Assembly: GCA_007844125.1 (NCBI GenBank)
Contig: CM017555.1
Span: forward strand, 28,333,658-28,397,657
Direction of reading: 5' to 3'
Source: Sinonovacula constricta
Lineage: Eukaryota > Mollusca > Bivalvia > Cardiida > Solecurtidae
DNA length: 64,000 nucleotides
Part shown: positions 1 to 12,075 of the stretch, in pieces
How the letters are laid out: the number at the start of each line of letters is the position of its first letter
Position numbering within the stretch: the stretch's first letter is position 1
The notes under the pieces: model-generated
What the model was told of the DNA's origin: nothing
The model's database searches: none
What the model saw: only the letters and a program-made list of their open reading frames with translations
Position numbers and translations under genes: made by a program

Positions 1-108
1 GCAATATGGTTATCTCCAGGTTTGTTTTGACAGAAGGAAAGTGAAGATAAGTTAACTGTGTAGTTATCACATTTATCATAATGATGTAACTAGCGTCACA
101 TACATACA

Positions 109-275
109 GATACACACAGATAGATAACACAGATACACACACACATACACACATACACACATACACACATACACACATACACACACATACACACACGCAC
201 ACACACATACACACACATACAGACATACACACATATATTAACACACGTACACACACATAAACAAACACATATAAA
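109..275. repeat. Interrupted CA microsatellite
   Basis: ACAC/ACAT-rich simple sequence with frequent TACA and GATA interruptions. Confidence 0.9.
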
Positions 276-289
276 GAGTAAATGGTTAA

Positions 290-530
290 AATACTAACAC
301 GTGTAGATAGGTATAGATGTGTCTGTGTGTATGCCTGTGTGTCTGTTCGCCTGTGTGTGTTCTAGTCATGTTCTACCTTTATAAGGTGGACATGTCCGTT
401 CAGGTGAAGAGTGATCTGTGTTTTGCCTATACTGCCCGACATAAACATCATTTCAAAACACCATTATTATCATTACTATCAAGACATGTTTTATTTTATA
501 CATGCCAATTTTATAACAAGGTACTTGGGC
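290..530. repeat. Local tandem duplication, copy 1
   Basis: Matches 580-900: ACACGTGTAGAT, CTGTTCGCCTGTGTGT, GGTGGACATGTCCGTTCAGG, AAAACACCATTATTATCA and GGTACTTGGGC recur in order. The second copy holds a GT expansion. Confidence 0.8.
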
Positions 531-579
531 CCACACACGTCGTATATTTCATTCTCTTGTACTCAGCCGTTATTGCTTT

Positions 580-622
580 AAATACAAACACGTGTAGATT
601 GGTATAGATAGTGTGTGTGTGT

Positions 623-718
<96 letters not shown>

Positions 719-900
719 ATGTGTCTGTTTGTATACCTGTATGTCTGTTCGCCTGTGTGTAGTCATTTTCTACCTTTGTAGGTGGACATGTCCGTTCAGG
801 TGAAGATTGATCCATTCTATCATTCCAAAACACCATTATTATCAGAACAAAGCCATGTTTTATTTTGTACATACCAAATTTAATAACGATGTACTTGGGC
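580..900. repeat. Local tandem duplication, copy 2, with GT microsatellite
   Basis: Second copy of 290-530. It contains a GT run of about 107 bases (611-717, one AT interruption) where copy 1 has only short interrupted GT. Open frames here (Cys-Val or His-Thr runs) are repeat artefacts. Confidence 0.85.
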
Positions 901-1330
901 AACAGCAAATGTTAAGTACCTGTCTAGGTTGAATTCAAATCAATCAGTCTTTTAGACTGATGGTATTTACAAGAACACGCCATACACATCACAAGCCTAT
1001 AGTTTGTATCATTGCGTAATAAATAAGTGTATTGGACACATCGTGTAATTTTATTAAAAAAATATGATAAAAAAGGAATTAAGACAAGAATGTAAGTGTC
1101 ATTTTGGCTATTGATTTTATGTTAAACTGTAGAAATAAAAAAAAACAACAACAAAAAAAAACACTTGTATTACCATAACTGCTGCGTTTAAAACACTTAA
1201 AAATAGCGAAAAAATAAAATTGTTTAGGTTAACCAATTGATTCATGTTTTCTTACTGTTGTCTACAAATTCACGGATATCATCTTTGGTAATGAGATCGG
1301 TTTCATTGAGAACTTGGTTAAATAAGAAAA

Positions 1331-1730
1331 TATGACAAAGTCCTATGAGCAACATATGCTAAAAACTCGAAAAGGCACATGCCAGAGGTATGCATGTGAA
1401 AACCAAATGTAAAAGAAAGACAGATCTGAGATACGTAATTAATAAAAATAGCAAACCCAATAGTTACCGCCTTGGAACGGTCAGTCGGCAAAGAACAGTC
1501 TGCGGTGCTTAAACATAATATTTACATTGTTTTTCAGAGCTCTAACCTCGCACTTTCTGATTGCAGTTCTCAGTTGCAAGCAATGAAACAAAAACCGCTA
1601 TATTTTAATAACAAATGTCCAAGCGCTGACTTTGTCTTTGTTCCGACGTCGTTAAAATAGTGACGTAATTTAAGATTAATGTCCATGCGGTATCGAGAAG
1701 AGAAAAAAGTAGTATTTATATTAGAAGAAC
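1331..1730 (+). repeat. Dispersed repeat R1, copy 1
   Basis: Member of an interspersed family repeated about eleven times here. Shared marks are CCTATGAGCA, GGCACA, AACCAAATGTAAAAG, ATAGTTACCGCCTTGGAACG, GTCAGTCGGCAA, CAGAGCTCTAA and GCGCTGAC. No protein can be supported; a nominal 62-codon frame inside is not conserved among copies. Confidence 0.75.
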
Positions 1731-2684
1731 AACCACAAATATATACTTAGACAATTTAAAAAGTCCCTTGGGCATTGCAAAATATACCAACATTTGGAGG
1801 TCGTTTTTTATTTTTCGATTTGTAAGATTTCTCTTTCGCATTACCCCCATTCACTTTACTAGTGTAACCTAAACCAATTTGTAAAGCTGAGCATCCGTGA
1901 TCTAGCGATGAATTGCTAGTTCAGCGAGAAGACCCTGTTTACCAACAAATTATTTATAGACATGGAATTAAGAAACTATCTAAGAATAAGCAGTCTAAAT
2001 CATTCAATATTAAGTAGTTCAACACTTGAAATTGTATTGCGAAAACGGTTCCAAAAATTGTAAATTTACATAGCAAATGACTTAGAATCGCTACCAGTTA
2101 AAACTTTTGGGCGCGTTAGAGGGTTTTAGAAAGACATGAATGCCTCTGTACATAAACTAGTGTCTCAATTAGCGGTTCTGTAAGCAGTTAGAAACACAGA
2201 GGGATCGAGCGTAACTGGAAACCGCAGTTTCATTTAACGATAATGTCAGAGTAACAGATTCTGAGTTACATCATTCTTACTGCCATTTGTTTACAACATG
2301 TAAATTAATCAATTATTAAATTCCATTTTAAGCCGCCGTTTTAGATTCTTAGAAGTTATCAAAGTGGAAGCAGTGGTCGTCGTACATCCTAGTAACGTCT
2401 TCAACATCGCACTTTGCTCGACGACTTTGTCATTATTGAACTACAATTTATAATTACACAAGGCATGTCTCGAAGAGGCATTTTATAATAAATATAGCAG
2501 CCAGTTTCTTAACCAGGAAAAAGCAGTTCAGACTGTTTTGCTACTGTATTTACAATATCCTTGACCAAAAGTAATACATATTAATTACCAATTCTAATGC
2601 GCATTATTTCTCGTCATATATATTGTGTATGTTCTTTCTCTTATATTTTAATGTTGTCATGTTTAAACTTTATTAAGATTAATT

Positions 2685-2820
2685 CTGATCATATTCGGCA
2701 CCGTATGACATGTTGATTTTTAGTGAGTTGTTAAACAGAAATAAATAAATATGTATTATTTTTATAAAATCCCTGCGGGATGAAAATATGTCAAAGAATA
2801 AACAAACAAATAAATAAATT
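2685..2820. repeat. Repeat tail with CGGCACCGTATGAC motif
   Basis: ATTCGGCACCGTATGACATG then an A-rich AATAAATAAATA end. The motif recurs at 16250 and 41810 (ATTCGGCGCCGTATGACC... GTGTGCCGTAAAA) and reversed near 25700-25735 (TTTTACGGCACACCGG). Probably the 3' end of a retroposon family. Confidence 0.5.
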
Positions 2821-4358
2821 ATATTTTTTAATCAAACTATAATATGGTAAACACGTGTATTTATCTGTTTCAGCAAAACCATTACAAAGATAATACAATG
2901 CCGAATATACATAAAGACATTTCTAACAAACACTGTACAGGCTCTTGTCGACCAAAATAAAAGATACAATTATAATTTTTCTGTTCAAATTAATAACATA
3001 TAAAATGGAAAATCGATAAAACCCTATTTCTGAAGATCTTTGAAATGTAATTCATTTCTGCATTGACACATGTATGAGCCTTGTTTTTATATAATTAAAT
3101 ACATTACATGAATCGATTTATCAAAAGTAAACGATTATATTGGCCAATCACATCATACTGGAATAACTTTTGTGTTTGTTATGAACATCGTTTCAACCCT
3201 TGAACATAAAAATGGTTCTTACTATTTCAATAACGGGCTTGTACGCTTGTACATTTAAAGAGCTATTACACTTTCTAATCAGACAGAACATTCAACCTCA
3301 TTTATACAACTTATAACCACATGGTTATAAATTGTATCCGTTGCACGCACAATAACCTATACAAATAGTCTATTTTCATAATAAATTTCACATTTTATAT
3401 AACCGTTAAAACATGGTTTCACAAATGTGGTTTCAAGATAATGAAAGGCAAAGTATTCGACGATAAACTTTAAGTGTCAACATACTTGCAATTTTAAAAA
3501 GAAAAGCTACAGTAAAGACACATATCTAAAATGTATACTTTTCGTTTGATGCCAATGCTTTGCTTATACGAGTTTTGACATATTCTTGCATTTTACTTTG
3601 TAATTTGGCATCGGCTTCTTTACCAAACCGCCCTATTATCTACATCAGATTAGAGCCATATTGCCGGGACTTTAGGCTGAATGTACATACGATATGTTCT
3701 TTGAGGAACATAGATCAAACGATGTTTAGTCGTGAACGGCTTGTTGACATTTGGTTTAAATAGTTATCAATTTTAACATTTAAACATACAGAATGACAGA
3801 TAAAATAACTAATAAGTACACCTGTTAAAAATAATGTTATATGATTTTCATCATACTCAATTATTTTATTTAACGAATTTCCTAGACAAATTGTATTAAA
3901 CATAACGTAGTTTTATATAGTATACGTAAAGTGTCGAATCCATCTCAACGATAAATATAATACTACATGTGATCATAAATGTCACAATCATGAAAAATAT
4001 TAATACAATACTTAATCACCATAAGCAATTTAGCAAATACTCTAGTTTATACATGGTTATAGTTTTAACATCTACTCTCAATCATTACATTGAGCATTGG
4101 TACAAAAGAACATCACATCAATGCATGGCATATTTCATCATTTTAGCCACTTTTGTTCAACTTAAAGAGTAAATGATGAGCATTTCTACTGCATAAACAA
4201 TCAAATAGAATAAGAAACACTGACACCTGGTAACATATCCCAGACCGAAACGTAGTCCAGTTTATAATTACGACCGCAAACATTGTTCTCTATTAAAATG
4301 GTTAAAAGTCAATCTTCATATCTACTGGACAAATATAATGGTAATAGGTAGTTTCAGT

Positions 4359-4731
4359 GAAACACCTGTGATGTAGAACTCGATATTAAAGTATGGGTTA
4401 CTATCAATATGGAGACAATCTACACCTGTGATGTCGAACTCGGTATTAAAGTATGGGTTACTATCAATTTGGAGACAATTTACACCTGTAACGTAGAACA
4501 CTTTATTAAAGTATGGGTTACTAACAATGTGAAGACAATCTACACCTGTGATGTAGAACACTATATTAAAGTATGGGTTACTAACAATGTGGAGACAATT
4601 AACACCTGTGATGTAGAACACTATATTAAAGTATGGGTTACTAACAATGTGGAGACAACATGCACCTGTGATGTAGAACTACATATTAAATTATGGGTTA
4701 CTAACAATGTGAAGACAATCTACACCTGTAA
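4359..4731. repeat. 60-bp minisatellite, about 6.2 units
   Basis: Tandem array with an exact 60-base period; each unit contains TTAAAGTATGGGTTACTA and ACACCTGTGATGTAGAAC. Because 60 is a multiple of three, frames stay open on both strands across it: 114 codons on plus (units VWVTNNVETIYTCDVE) and 99 on minus. No start context, splice sites or flanking coding sequence support translation. Confidence 0.92.
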
Positions 4732-5237
4732 AGGTTTTGAAACGAAATACTAATATAACTAAATCTTTATGATATATATTGCTAATCAAAAATGCATGCT
4801 CTTAAAACATCCAATCAAACTTCTCTTATATTTGCAAACACATATTCTAGCAGCTAATATCCTAAATCAACGGTCATGTCAAATCAAGTTTAAAATAGCT
4901 GCTGAACATATGTCAACGGCCAAAACTTTAATGTAACACACACATGTAAAATTGTTCTGAGACTGAGATTTTCGTTTCAAGTATAATTTGCAGTAATCTT
5001 AAACACGTTGTTATTATAAGTATTATACAATGCAAAGTTTGACTACTACTAAATGTATAGTCATGGATAAGGCATGGTCAATCAATGTCATATGGAGAGA
5101 CCGTGCATATCAGTTTTTAAATGAATTTGAAAATATGCTCTAGGTAACCGGCAGGCTGACTTTATTGTTAAATGTAGTTGGTAAGAAACACTGTATTATT
5201 TGTTTGCGCTGACATAAGGTATAATTATATATTTATC

Positions 5238-5870
5238 CTAATGCATGGATATTCTGCTTATATAATTATTCTCCTCTTCAGCATATGAAAACCGTGAAAC
5301 GTACAGTGTCCTTTCCTGGCTGGTATAACAGACAACAGCACCCTTGCCTCCCTTCAGGCTAAAGGGTATGACTTCGCGTTTGGTACCTGATGGTGACACC
5401 ACGTGGACCATATTGACGCTACATATATAGATGCACCCATCACCTGTACACACGCCCTGATCGTAAGGCCTGGCCCGCTGACGTATAGTGCCTACATTTG
5501 TACCTCCATTGTACGCTTCCTGCCATGTCCATACTGGTGACGGTGTCGTTGTCAAAATCACTTACATAGATAAACTTGTTATCAGGGCTGCACGTAAGAT
5601 ACGTAGGATATTTGATTAGATAAAGTTGTATTGTGTTGATTATGTCTCCCTCCATATTCAGGATCTGGACCAGTCGTGGATCTCTACAAGTGACAAAGAA
5701 TCTGTCTCCACTGCAATGTATACCAAAACAAATGCCATCTATACCCATGATACCACACTGTTTACGGTTCTGGTCGGCAGTGAAGACATGAATCTGGTGT
5801 AAAGCTGGGGTAGTCAACGCTACTCTGGACCCGGGAACATACGTGACGTCATGCGGTGCTGATGGAAGCA
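5238..5870 (-). pseudogene. NHL-repeat C-terminus of a TRIM-type protein, frameshifted
   Basis: Minus-strand exon of a beta-propeller protein of the TRIM/NHL kind expanded in molluscs. The first part (5871 down to about 5480) reads VALTTPALHQIHVFT, a GIHCSGDRFFVTCRDPR blade and CSPDNKFIYVSDFDNDTVTS followed by VQWRYK. The later part (about 5530 down to the TAG at 5238) reads GVCTGDGCIYICSVNMVHVV and ends in a TLYVSRFS blade. These are consecutive NHL-like blades, but they lie in two frames that switch between about 5480 and 5530, so one indel breaks the gene or the assembly is wrong there. A good 3' splice site (CT-rich tract, then TTTAAG) on the minus strand at 5871 suggests this was a terminal exon. 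No RING, B-box or coiled-coil exon is visible at higher coordinates. Some TRIM-NHL proteins act as E3 ubiquitin ligases; here only the substrate-side propeller is seen. Confidence 0.75.
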
Positions 5871-6279
5871 CTTAAACACAGTGTAAAAATAATAGAGAGA
5901 GCAATTTTAACATTTTAAGAACTTTCCACATACACTATATACACATAACATATATATGGTAATGCGGATAGATTGGTGAATGATGAATGGATGAATATAT
6001 GGTGATATCTATATATACATGTAGAGAGAAAGTGTTGATATTTCAGAGAGATATAGAGAGGACAGAGAAGACGTATATCAGGACTGACAGAGACAGATAC
6101 AAATACAAAAACGGTCTTTGTATGAAAACACACATACATATACTACTTTATATAATACCAGTTTTGGCATATGTAAATGCACATGAGTCACGGGAAGAGA
6201 GAAGCTACGATAAGAGAGAGGTGTTATAGAGGATCATGTATTGATTTGTGGTTTTAATTGTACGAATTATATATAAAGC

Positions 6280-6680
6280 AGAATGAGTCATTGTTTTACA
6301 TTGGCTAGTGGAATACAGAGTGTATACGAACCATTTAAACATCGTAGTAATTTGACGATTGATAAGTTTCTGCATGATTTTGTCACAATTTGTGTTTGTT
6401 AAATTTAAAAAAAATGCTTAACCATCTCTTTTACTGTTCGAACAATAATAGGCACGACGGCGATTTCTGCTTAGCCGGACAATAATAAAACTTGAGCTCC
6501 AAACGTTATTGATCAGCTTGGCTTAGGTAGAAAATGACTACTTGCGATAAAGAGTGGGATATTATGCGTGACTGTTCGCACTGATTTGAGGTATCAATGA
6601 ACAACATTGTTCATAATCTTGCTTATGAACGACTGACTTACTTGACTTTTTTCAGAATGCAATGTTTGTTCACATTGCTA
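6280..6680. repeat. Non-coding direct repeat, copy 1
   Basis: Diverged partner of 7370-7770 about 1.09 kb away. Shared: ACAGAGTGTATAC, TGCTTAGCCGGACAATAATA against CGCTTAGCCGGACAATTATA, GAAAATGACT, and AATGCAATGTTTGTT near the end. No gene. Confidence 0.65.
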
Positions 6681-7369
6681 CACATTACGTATTAAAACAA
6701 ATAAATATGCTTAGCACAAACAAACAAAACAAATGTTTATTTCCATCGGAAATCTATGAGGCAGCACTAGTGTTATACCAAGAGCATGTGTGTGAATATC
6801 TTTAAAAACAACAACAAAACATTTTATTATCACGGTTTTAATAAATCAAAAAAGTGAAATTGACTTCTTTTTATTAATGCTGAATATCTTAAAAGTACTG
6901 TTGCAGTTAAAGAAACTTCACATGTGTGTAAATAATGATCAACCAACAATCATATATTATAAGCCCCGGAAATATACCATTGCTAAAGATCGACAGATCC
7001 TTGCGCAACACGACCCGTTTAATTACCCTTTGGCGCTATTAGGCTATCTGGACGCATTTCTGTCTGATCGAGAGACGAATTGTCCAACTGTTCAATAAAG
7101 TCACGTGACATGACCATGTGACGATACATATTTTAAGAATTGATTGGTTTAGTGTTATGACCATTATTTTAATTAGCTGATGTAAAGTAAAGATGTTTCA
7201 ATTAGAAGAAAATTCCTAACGGCCCAACTGTTGTCTTTTATGAATCTTGGAGAAGGTATTACAGAAAGAACTTTAAAGAAAAGCAAATCGTAGACATAGA
7301 TTGTGCAGATACAGCAAAATATCGAAAAGAAATACAATGGGACAAAAGTATGACTTATCTTTAATAAAG

Positions 7370-7770
7370 AGGAATTCATTGTTTTCTATGCTAACATTGA
7401 CTAGCGGAAGACAGAGTGTATACCACTAGATAAGCTAATGATGCATTTTATATGATTTTTAACACTACCTATTTTCTTTAAAATGTACAAACTGCGAAAA
7501 TTTCTCCTTAAATGTTCGAACTGTTCAACTCTTTAAATAGTCAGAACGGCAATTTTCGCTTAGCCGGACAATTATAAAACGTGACCTCCAAAAGCGAATG
7601 ATTACGTGTCATTTGGGTTTAGAGTGGCTAAGTTGGGAAATGACTTTTTTGCGACGAGGAGCGGGATGGAACGCTTTAACGTTCATACTAAAATACAGCA
7701 TCAATGGACAGTATTTTGAATAACGAATAAATACATGCTTATTTAAAAATGCAATGTTTGTTACATACTG
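7370..7770. repeat. Non-coding direct repeat, copy 2
   Basis: Partner of 6280-6680 with the same order of landmarks; differs by several small indels. No gene. Confidence 0.65.
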
Positions 7771-7930
7771 ACGGGTTCACCATCTCAAACAGCCATAAAT
7801 ACCCAAATCAAAATCACACACACACACACTACGGCAACAATAAACATTATTTTGCATAACGATTTAATTTTATGGTTATTTATGAATTCACTGTCTCTTC
7901 CAGACTGTCAGATTTACCACCGTTGAAAGA

Positions 7931-8060
7931 CACAAATACTCATACCACAAACACACAGACACACCCACACACACACGCAAGCACACACGCACTCACGCGC
8001 GCACACACGCACACACACACGCACACGCACGCACGCACATTCACACACGCAGACAGACAT
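7931..8060. repeat. CA/CG-rich simple repeat
   Basis: ACAC and GCAC units alternating, including several CpG steps, unlike the pure CA tracts elsewhere. Confidence 0.88.
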
Positions 8061-8365
8061 GCACACATATACAAATGTTCAATATTAATAACACATCACA
8101 CTTTCTTCCAATTTACATTTGATTCTTCTTGTCTGATAAATCAGCGTTTATTATCAATAACCTCTGTGTATATACTGTAAAATAACCGAATGCATTCTTC
8201 TGCAAACCCCTCTAAAAGAAAAAATACAATCTTTCTTCCAATTAGTGGTTGTCTGTCGTGGTTTACCCCACCTCTTCGCCTGTTCACCCTCAGTCGTCCT
8301 CATTAACATCATTATCATTATATTAATTATTATGTTTTAAGAAATGCATTGCAGCGACCAATAAT

Positions 8366-8530
8366 ACATTATTTTGGTGGATAAAGAAAAAACATCAGAC
8401 AAATGCCTGGGTAGAACCTTCGGCTTATCGCACGAAGTCCTTCCAACATTAAGTCCTATGCCCTGAACGGAACTCGAACCAACGCGTTGAGAGGCATTGG
8501 AAGCTGATATACATTATGATATTGAATCCA
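8366..8530 (-). mobile_element. SINE-like repeat, third family, copy 2
   Basis: Reads TTTTGGTGGATAAAG, then GCCTGGGTAGAACCTTCGG, and has the reversed box B AACTCGAACCAACGCG (complement CGTTGGTTCGAGTT, matching the GGTTCGANTC consensus). A partial relative (ATTATTGGTGGAGGAAGACC, GGCTTGGTAGAACC) lies at 21575-21672. Confidence 0.5.
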
Positions 8531-8716
8531 GTAATACGTTACGGATTATTTTCTAAAGACTGCTTAAACTGAGTTTAATTATTTTATTTTATAACATGCG
8601 TAAGGCGATAGATAGGAAAACAAAACCATGTAATGCTTTGAATGACATAGTAACACAATACAGATCATACAATTGATCACCTTAAATGTCTATTATTTCC
8701 AATTTGATGGAGCTTC

Positions 8717-8989
8717 TGCTAAAACTAGATACTGACGTCAAAGCTGATTACCCGGATGAGTATGTCTCATGATCTAAAAAGAAAGTGACCATGTGGTTTT
8801 CTTAGTTCTAAATATAGCTAACTGTGCAGCCTGGCTCATAAAAATGCAGTTTGTAATGACAAATGGGATGTTATGCTTTAATTTTCACTTGGACGTAAGG
8901 CACAAATATACAGCATTTCGCAATATCAACTAATTTATTTAGTTTAATGGGTTCAAAATATGACACAAACAGTCGGATACCACCTTTAA
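8717..8989. repeat. Direct repeat of the right part of the TIR element
   Basis: Matches 9267-9546: GATACTGACGTCA against GATACCGACGTCA, CTAACTGTGCAGC against CTTACTGTGCAGT, and both end at TCGGATACCACCTTTAA. The left terminal repeat is missing, so this is a truncated or nested copy. Confidence 0.65.
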
Positions 8990-9054
8990 GCTTAATTTGA
9001 TATTTTAGACACATGGCAAAATGTAAAACAATAATCCAGACTTGGTTATGCACA

Positions 9055-9546
9055 TTTAAGGTGGTATCCAAGACTTTGCCTATACCAAATCCATGTGACC
9101 ACATCTGACCTCTGTTTGAGGTATGGTTACATAATTTCTGCAGAACCAATCGTACTTTTATCTCAGCGTTGATAATTAACAAAAGAATCTCAATTTTAGG
9201 GCCGTTAACTCGTTAATCAAAACTTGAATGTTGTTGTTTTCAAATCTTAAAATAAAAATGATTTGGATTTCTGTTAAAAATAGATACCGACGTCACAGCC
9301 TATGTCGTGGATAAACTTAAACATAAGTGGTCACGTGGTTTACTTAATTTAAAATAGCTTACTGTGCAGTATGGCTTAGATACGAAATACGTGTTTGAAA
9401 TTACGATTGTGGCATTATGGTTTACTTTTCAGACAAGTGTAGGACATAAATAAACAACATTGTGCGATATATGTTCTAGTAACAATGGTTATTTAAGAGA
9501 ATTATTGAGACTATTTTTGGTCCATACTGTCGGATACCACCTTTAA
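9055..9546. mobile_element. Non-autonomous element with 15-bp terminal inverted repeats
   Basis: TTTAAGGTGGTATCC at 9055-9069 is mirrored exactly by GGATACCACCTTTAA at 9532-9546, bounding 492 bases with no coding content. The size and perfect inverted ends fit a MITE-like DNA element. The right-hand part is repeated just outside at 8717-8989, which ends in the same terminal sequence. No unambiguous target duplication is visible. Confidence 0.6.
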
Positions 9547-9797
9547 TGGAAGAACAACTATAGAGACATATTCAGCAAGAAATAATCAAACCTCTATTGT
9601 ATAATTACTGACTTAATGTTGCTTTTCTGGTCACGTTATTGCTTTTAGCTCAGCTTCCAAATTTGCATCCATTTGCATCTATGTTAGCTTAATCCCTTGA
9701 TGTTTTTGGTGGCATAATGACACTGTATTCACCTAACTTTTGAAATTATTAAATGAATGCTGTTCTTTTGTGTGTTTTTTTTTTTAATTTAACAGTT

Positions 9798-10394
9798 ATG
9801 ATTGATAGCATTGTTAGACCTGACAGCGTAAATAATCTCCTGTCAAGACTGAAAGATCAAACGTCCCACTAACTTAAACCTATGGAAGAGTGTTCTGGTG
9901 AAACCATTGAGAAGCTGGCCATTGTTTCTGCATGTAAAACAGCAAGTGAAATCTTTCAGATGGAAATGTGATACATCCCCATACATATGAATATTTATAA
10001 CGTACTTAAACTCGATTCACGATTGTTTTACAGTGGCAGTCATCTTCAACAATCGAATCAGAAGTCAGGAGACTTTATTCATACGTTTGTCCTAGTTGAG
10101 ATGAAGGACTTAATGGGGCAGCCCTACCAGCTGATCTGCGGTACGTCGGTGGTTCTAGCCATACAGTTGGTCAAAGTCTTTCTCCACCGAAATGGCAGGA
10201 CTTTACGATGGCCTAATTGTCTGTGTTTAAATTATATATCAAAACAAGTTTTAATCATAACAGGGATTACTCTCTCATCAGATGTTGACATCATCAAAAT
10301 AACAGATGCTGTGTGCATTGGAATCTTTGTTCCCGTAGATGAAGAAAGAATTGACAGCAGTCAAAGCATTTCTAGAAACCATAGATCTGAGTAA
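9798..10394 (+). pseudogene. Unidentified decayed reading frame
   Basis: A 600-base stretch open in one frame apart from TAA (about 9870) and TGA (about 9969). It is preceded by a textbook acceptor (T-rich tract then TTTAACAG at about 9795). Segments read IDSIVRPDSVNNLLSRLKDQ, MEECSGETIEKLAIVSACKT and EMKDLMGQPYQLICGTSVVL, which look like normal protein composition. The final open part covers 9987-10394 (135 codons). I do not recognise the family. Two in-frame stops argue for a relic; alternatively the stops are introns not recognised or the coding look is chance. Confidence 0.35.
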
Positions 10395-11382
10395 ATTAAA
10401 CAACATTATAGTATTTGAGTAACACAAAACACTAACAAGTTTATACGCAATGACTGTTTATTTTTTTCTTGATTCTTTTTTATCTTTCAAAGCGTTATAT
10501 TAACACTATGTTGCATTTTGATAAGTCTTTTGTCCGTAGAACGTTTGACCATCAGTTATGTTTATTTTCCACTGAAGCAAATTATTATTATTTGAATTAC
10601 TATTTGTTGTGCCTTTTCAGTTTAAATTGTCATTATGCCACACATCAAATGATATCGACAGTGGAAACAGCAAAAGTGTGCATTGGTTTTGTCAGTATTT
10701 CAGACATGCAGTACACGTTGCAAAGGCAAGTTGGCAGTTGCAAAATGGCAAAACATGTCTGTTTCTTGGAGAAAATTGCAGTTTGTAGCAACGGAGTCTT
10801 TCCGTGACACTATGTCTACTTGTCAAGAACAGTTCCATTGTCTTTTTTCTCTTGATTCATAATGGTCGATAACTTAATCTGTGTTCCCAAAAATGTTTCG
10901 GAACTAAAGCCACCGTCAGAAAGATTAAGCAACTCTCAATTCTTTTGAAAATAATATATGTCTACATCTCTAAACGAAACTATGTTTTTAGTGTGATTTT
11001 TATGTCTTCTGTTGTTTTGGAATTTGACAAAATTGTGTTGCTTGCATAGGTTTGTGACTCTAGTTTGAGAATATTCCAAAATCATTTTTTTCAGTATAAT
11101 TCATTTTCATAGCACATATGTAATAACTGAATAAAACTAAACCAACTCTGTGTTTATGTTCTCATTTTTCTGAATTACTATTTTCTTTTATTACCATCCA
11201 CATTTTCCATTCGGCCATTATGGCCATTTTTGGTCAATGACATAACAATTTAATAAAAGTATTTTTTTCATAAAATGTTAATGAACGTTTTTAATTAATT
11301 TTTAAACACCTTCTCAATGATTAGGAATGGAAAAAAAAGTTCCACAATTATATAATTCGAACATCAACGCTTGCTCTATAAT

Positions 11383-11424
11383 CATCATCATCATCATCAT
11401 CATTATCACCATCATCATCAGCAA

Positions 11425-11466
<42 letters not shown>
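11383..11466. repeat. ATC trinucleotide repeat
   Basis: CATCAT units with two interruptions (TATCACC, AGCAAC). Produces meaningless poly-Ile and poly-Met frames. Confidence 0.93.
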
Positions 11467-11994
11467 AACTATCATTTTATTTATCATATGTTGTGTTTGT
11501 ATTCTAATAATTGCCAGTGTTGTTGTTATCAGCATTATGCGATATAAAGAGAAACAGATGGAACACAATATATTGACTATTTAGGCAAAATATCAATACA
11601 TATTGTTCCATATCAACTAATATATAAAACTATACTGGTACCTTTACTCCGATTACCGTTCCTCTTTCTAGATCCAGCAACTTGATACTCTTATTACTTT
11701 CATCAGCAAGCATAAGTTGTGTCCCAGAGATAGCCACCATACTCCTGTATACCATAATCCTGTGTTGATCCTATGTTTTTCTCAATCCTTCAGTGGTAAA
11801 TCAAGTTATGCTCTATGAATGTACTGGGTGAGTTTATACATGGCAATTAGTGTTGTTTTGCGAAACACACCTTGTTGATAATAGTTTGTCCTGAACAAAC
11901 CAAATCAAGTTTGCACAGCGTCCAACAGCTGTTCAATTTATTACACACCTTTGCATTTCAGTACAAAACTACAAAACATTTCAGACTATATATA

Positions 11995-12075
11995 CAGAAA
12001 GAGACAGAGAGACAGAGAAAGACGGAGAGATAGAGAATGACAAAGAGGGACAGAAAAGGAAATAGAGGGAGATTA
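11995..12075. repeat. GA-rich low-complexity tract
   Basis: AGAGACAGAGAAAGACGGAG-type degenerate purine repeat. Confidence 0.8.

Larger units (their letters stand above)
901..4355. other. Gene-free AT-rich stretch
   Basis: Apart from the R1 copy (1331-1730) and the repeat tail (2685-2820), I see no gene, RNA or structured repeat; open frames are short and without coding character. Confidence 0.7.

Noticed and set aside
11314..11584. Poly-Met/poly-Ile open frames
   Set aside because: Direct product of the ATC microsatellite.
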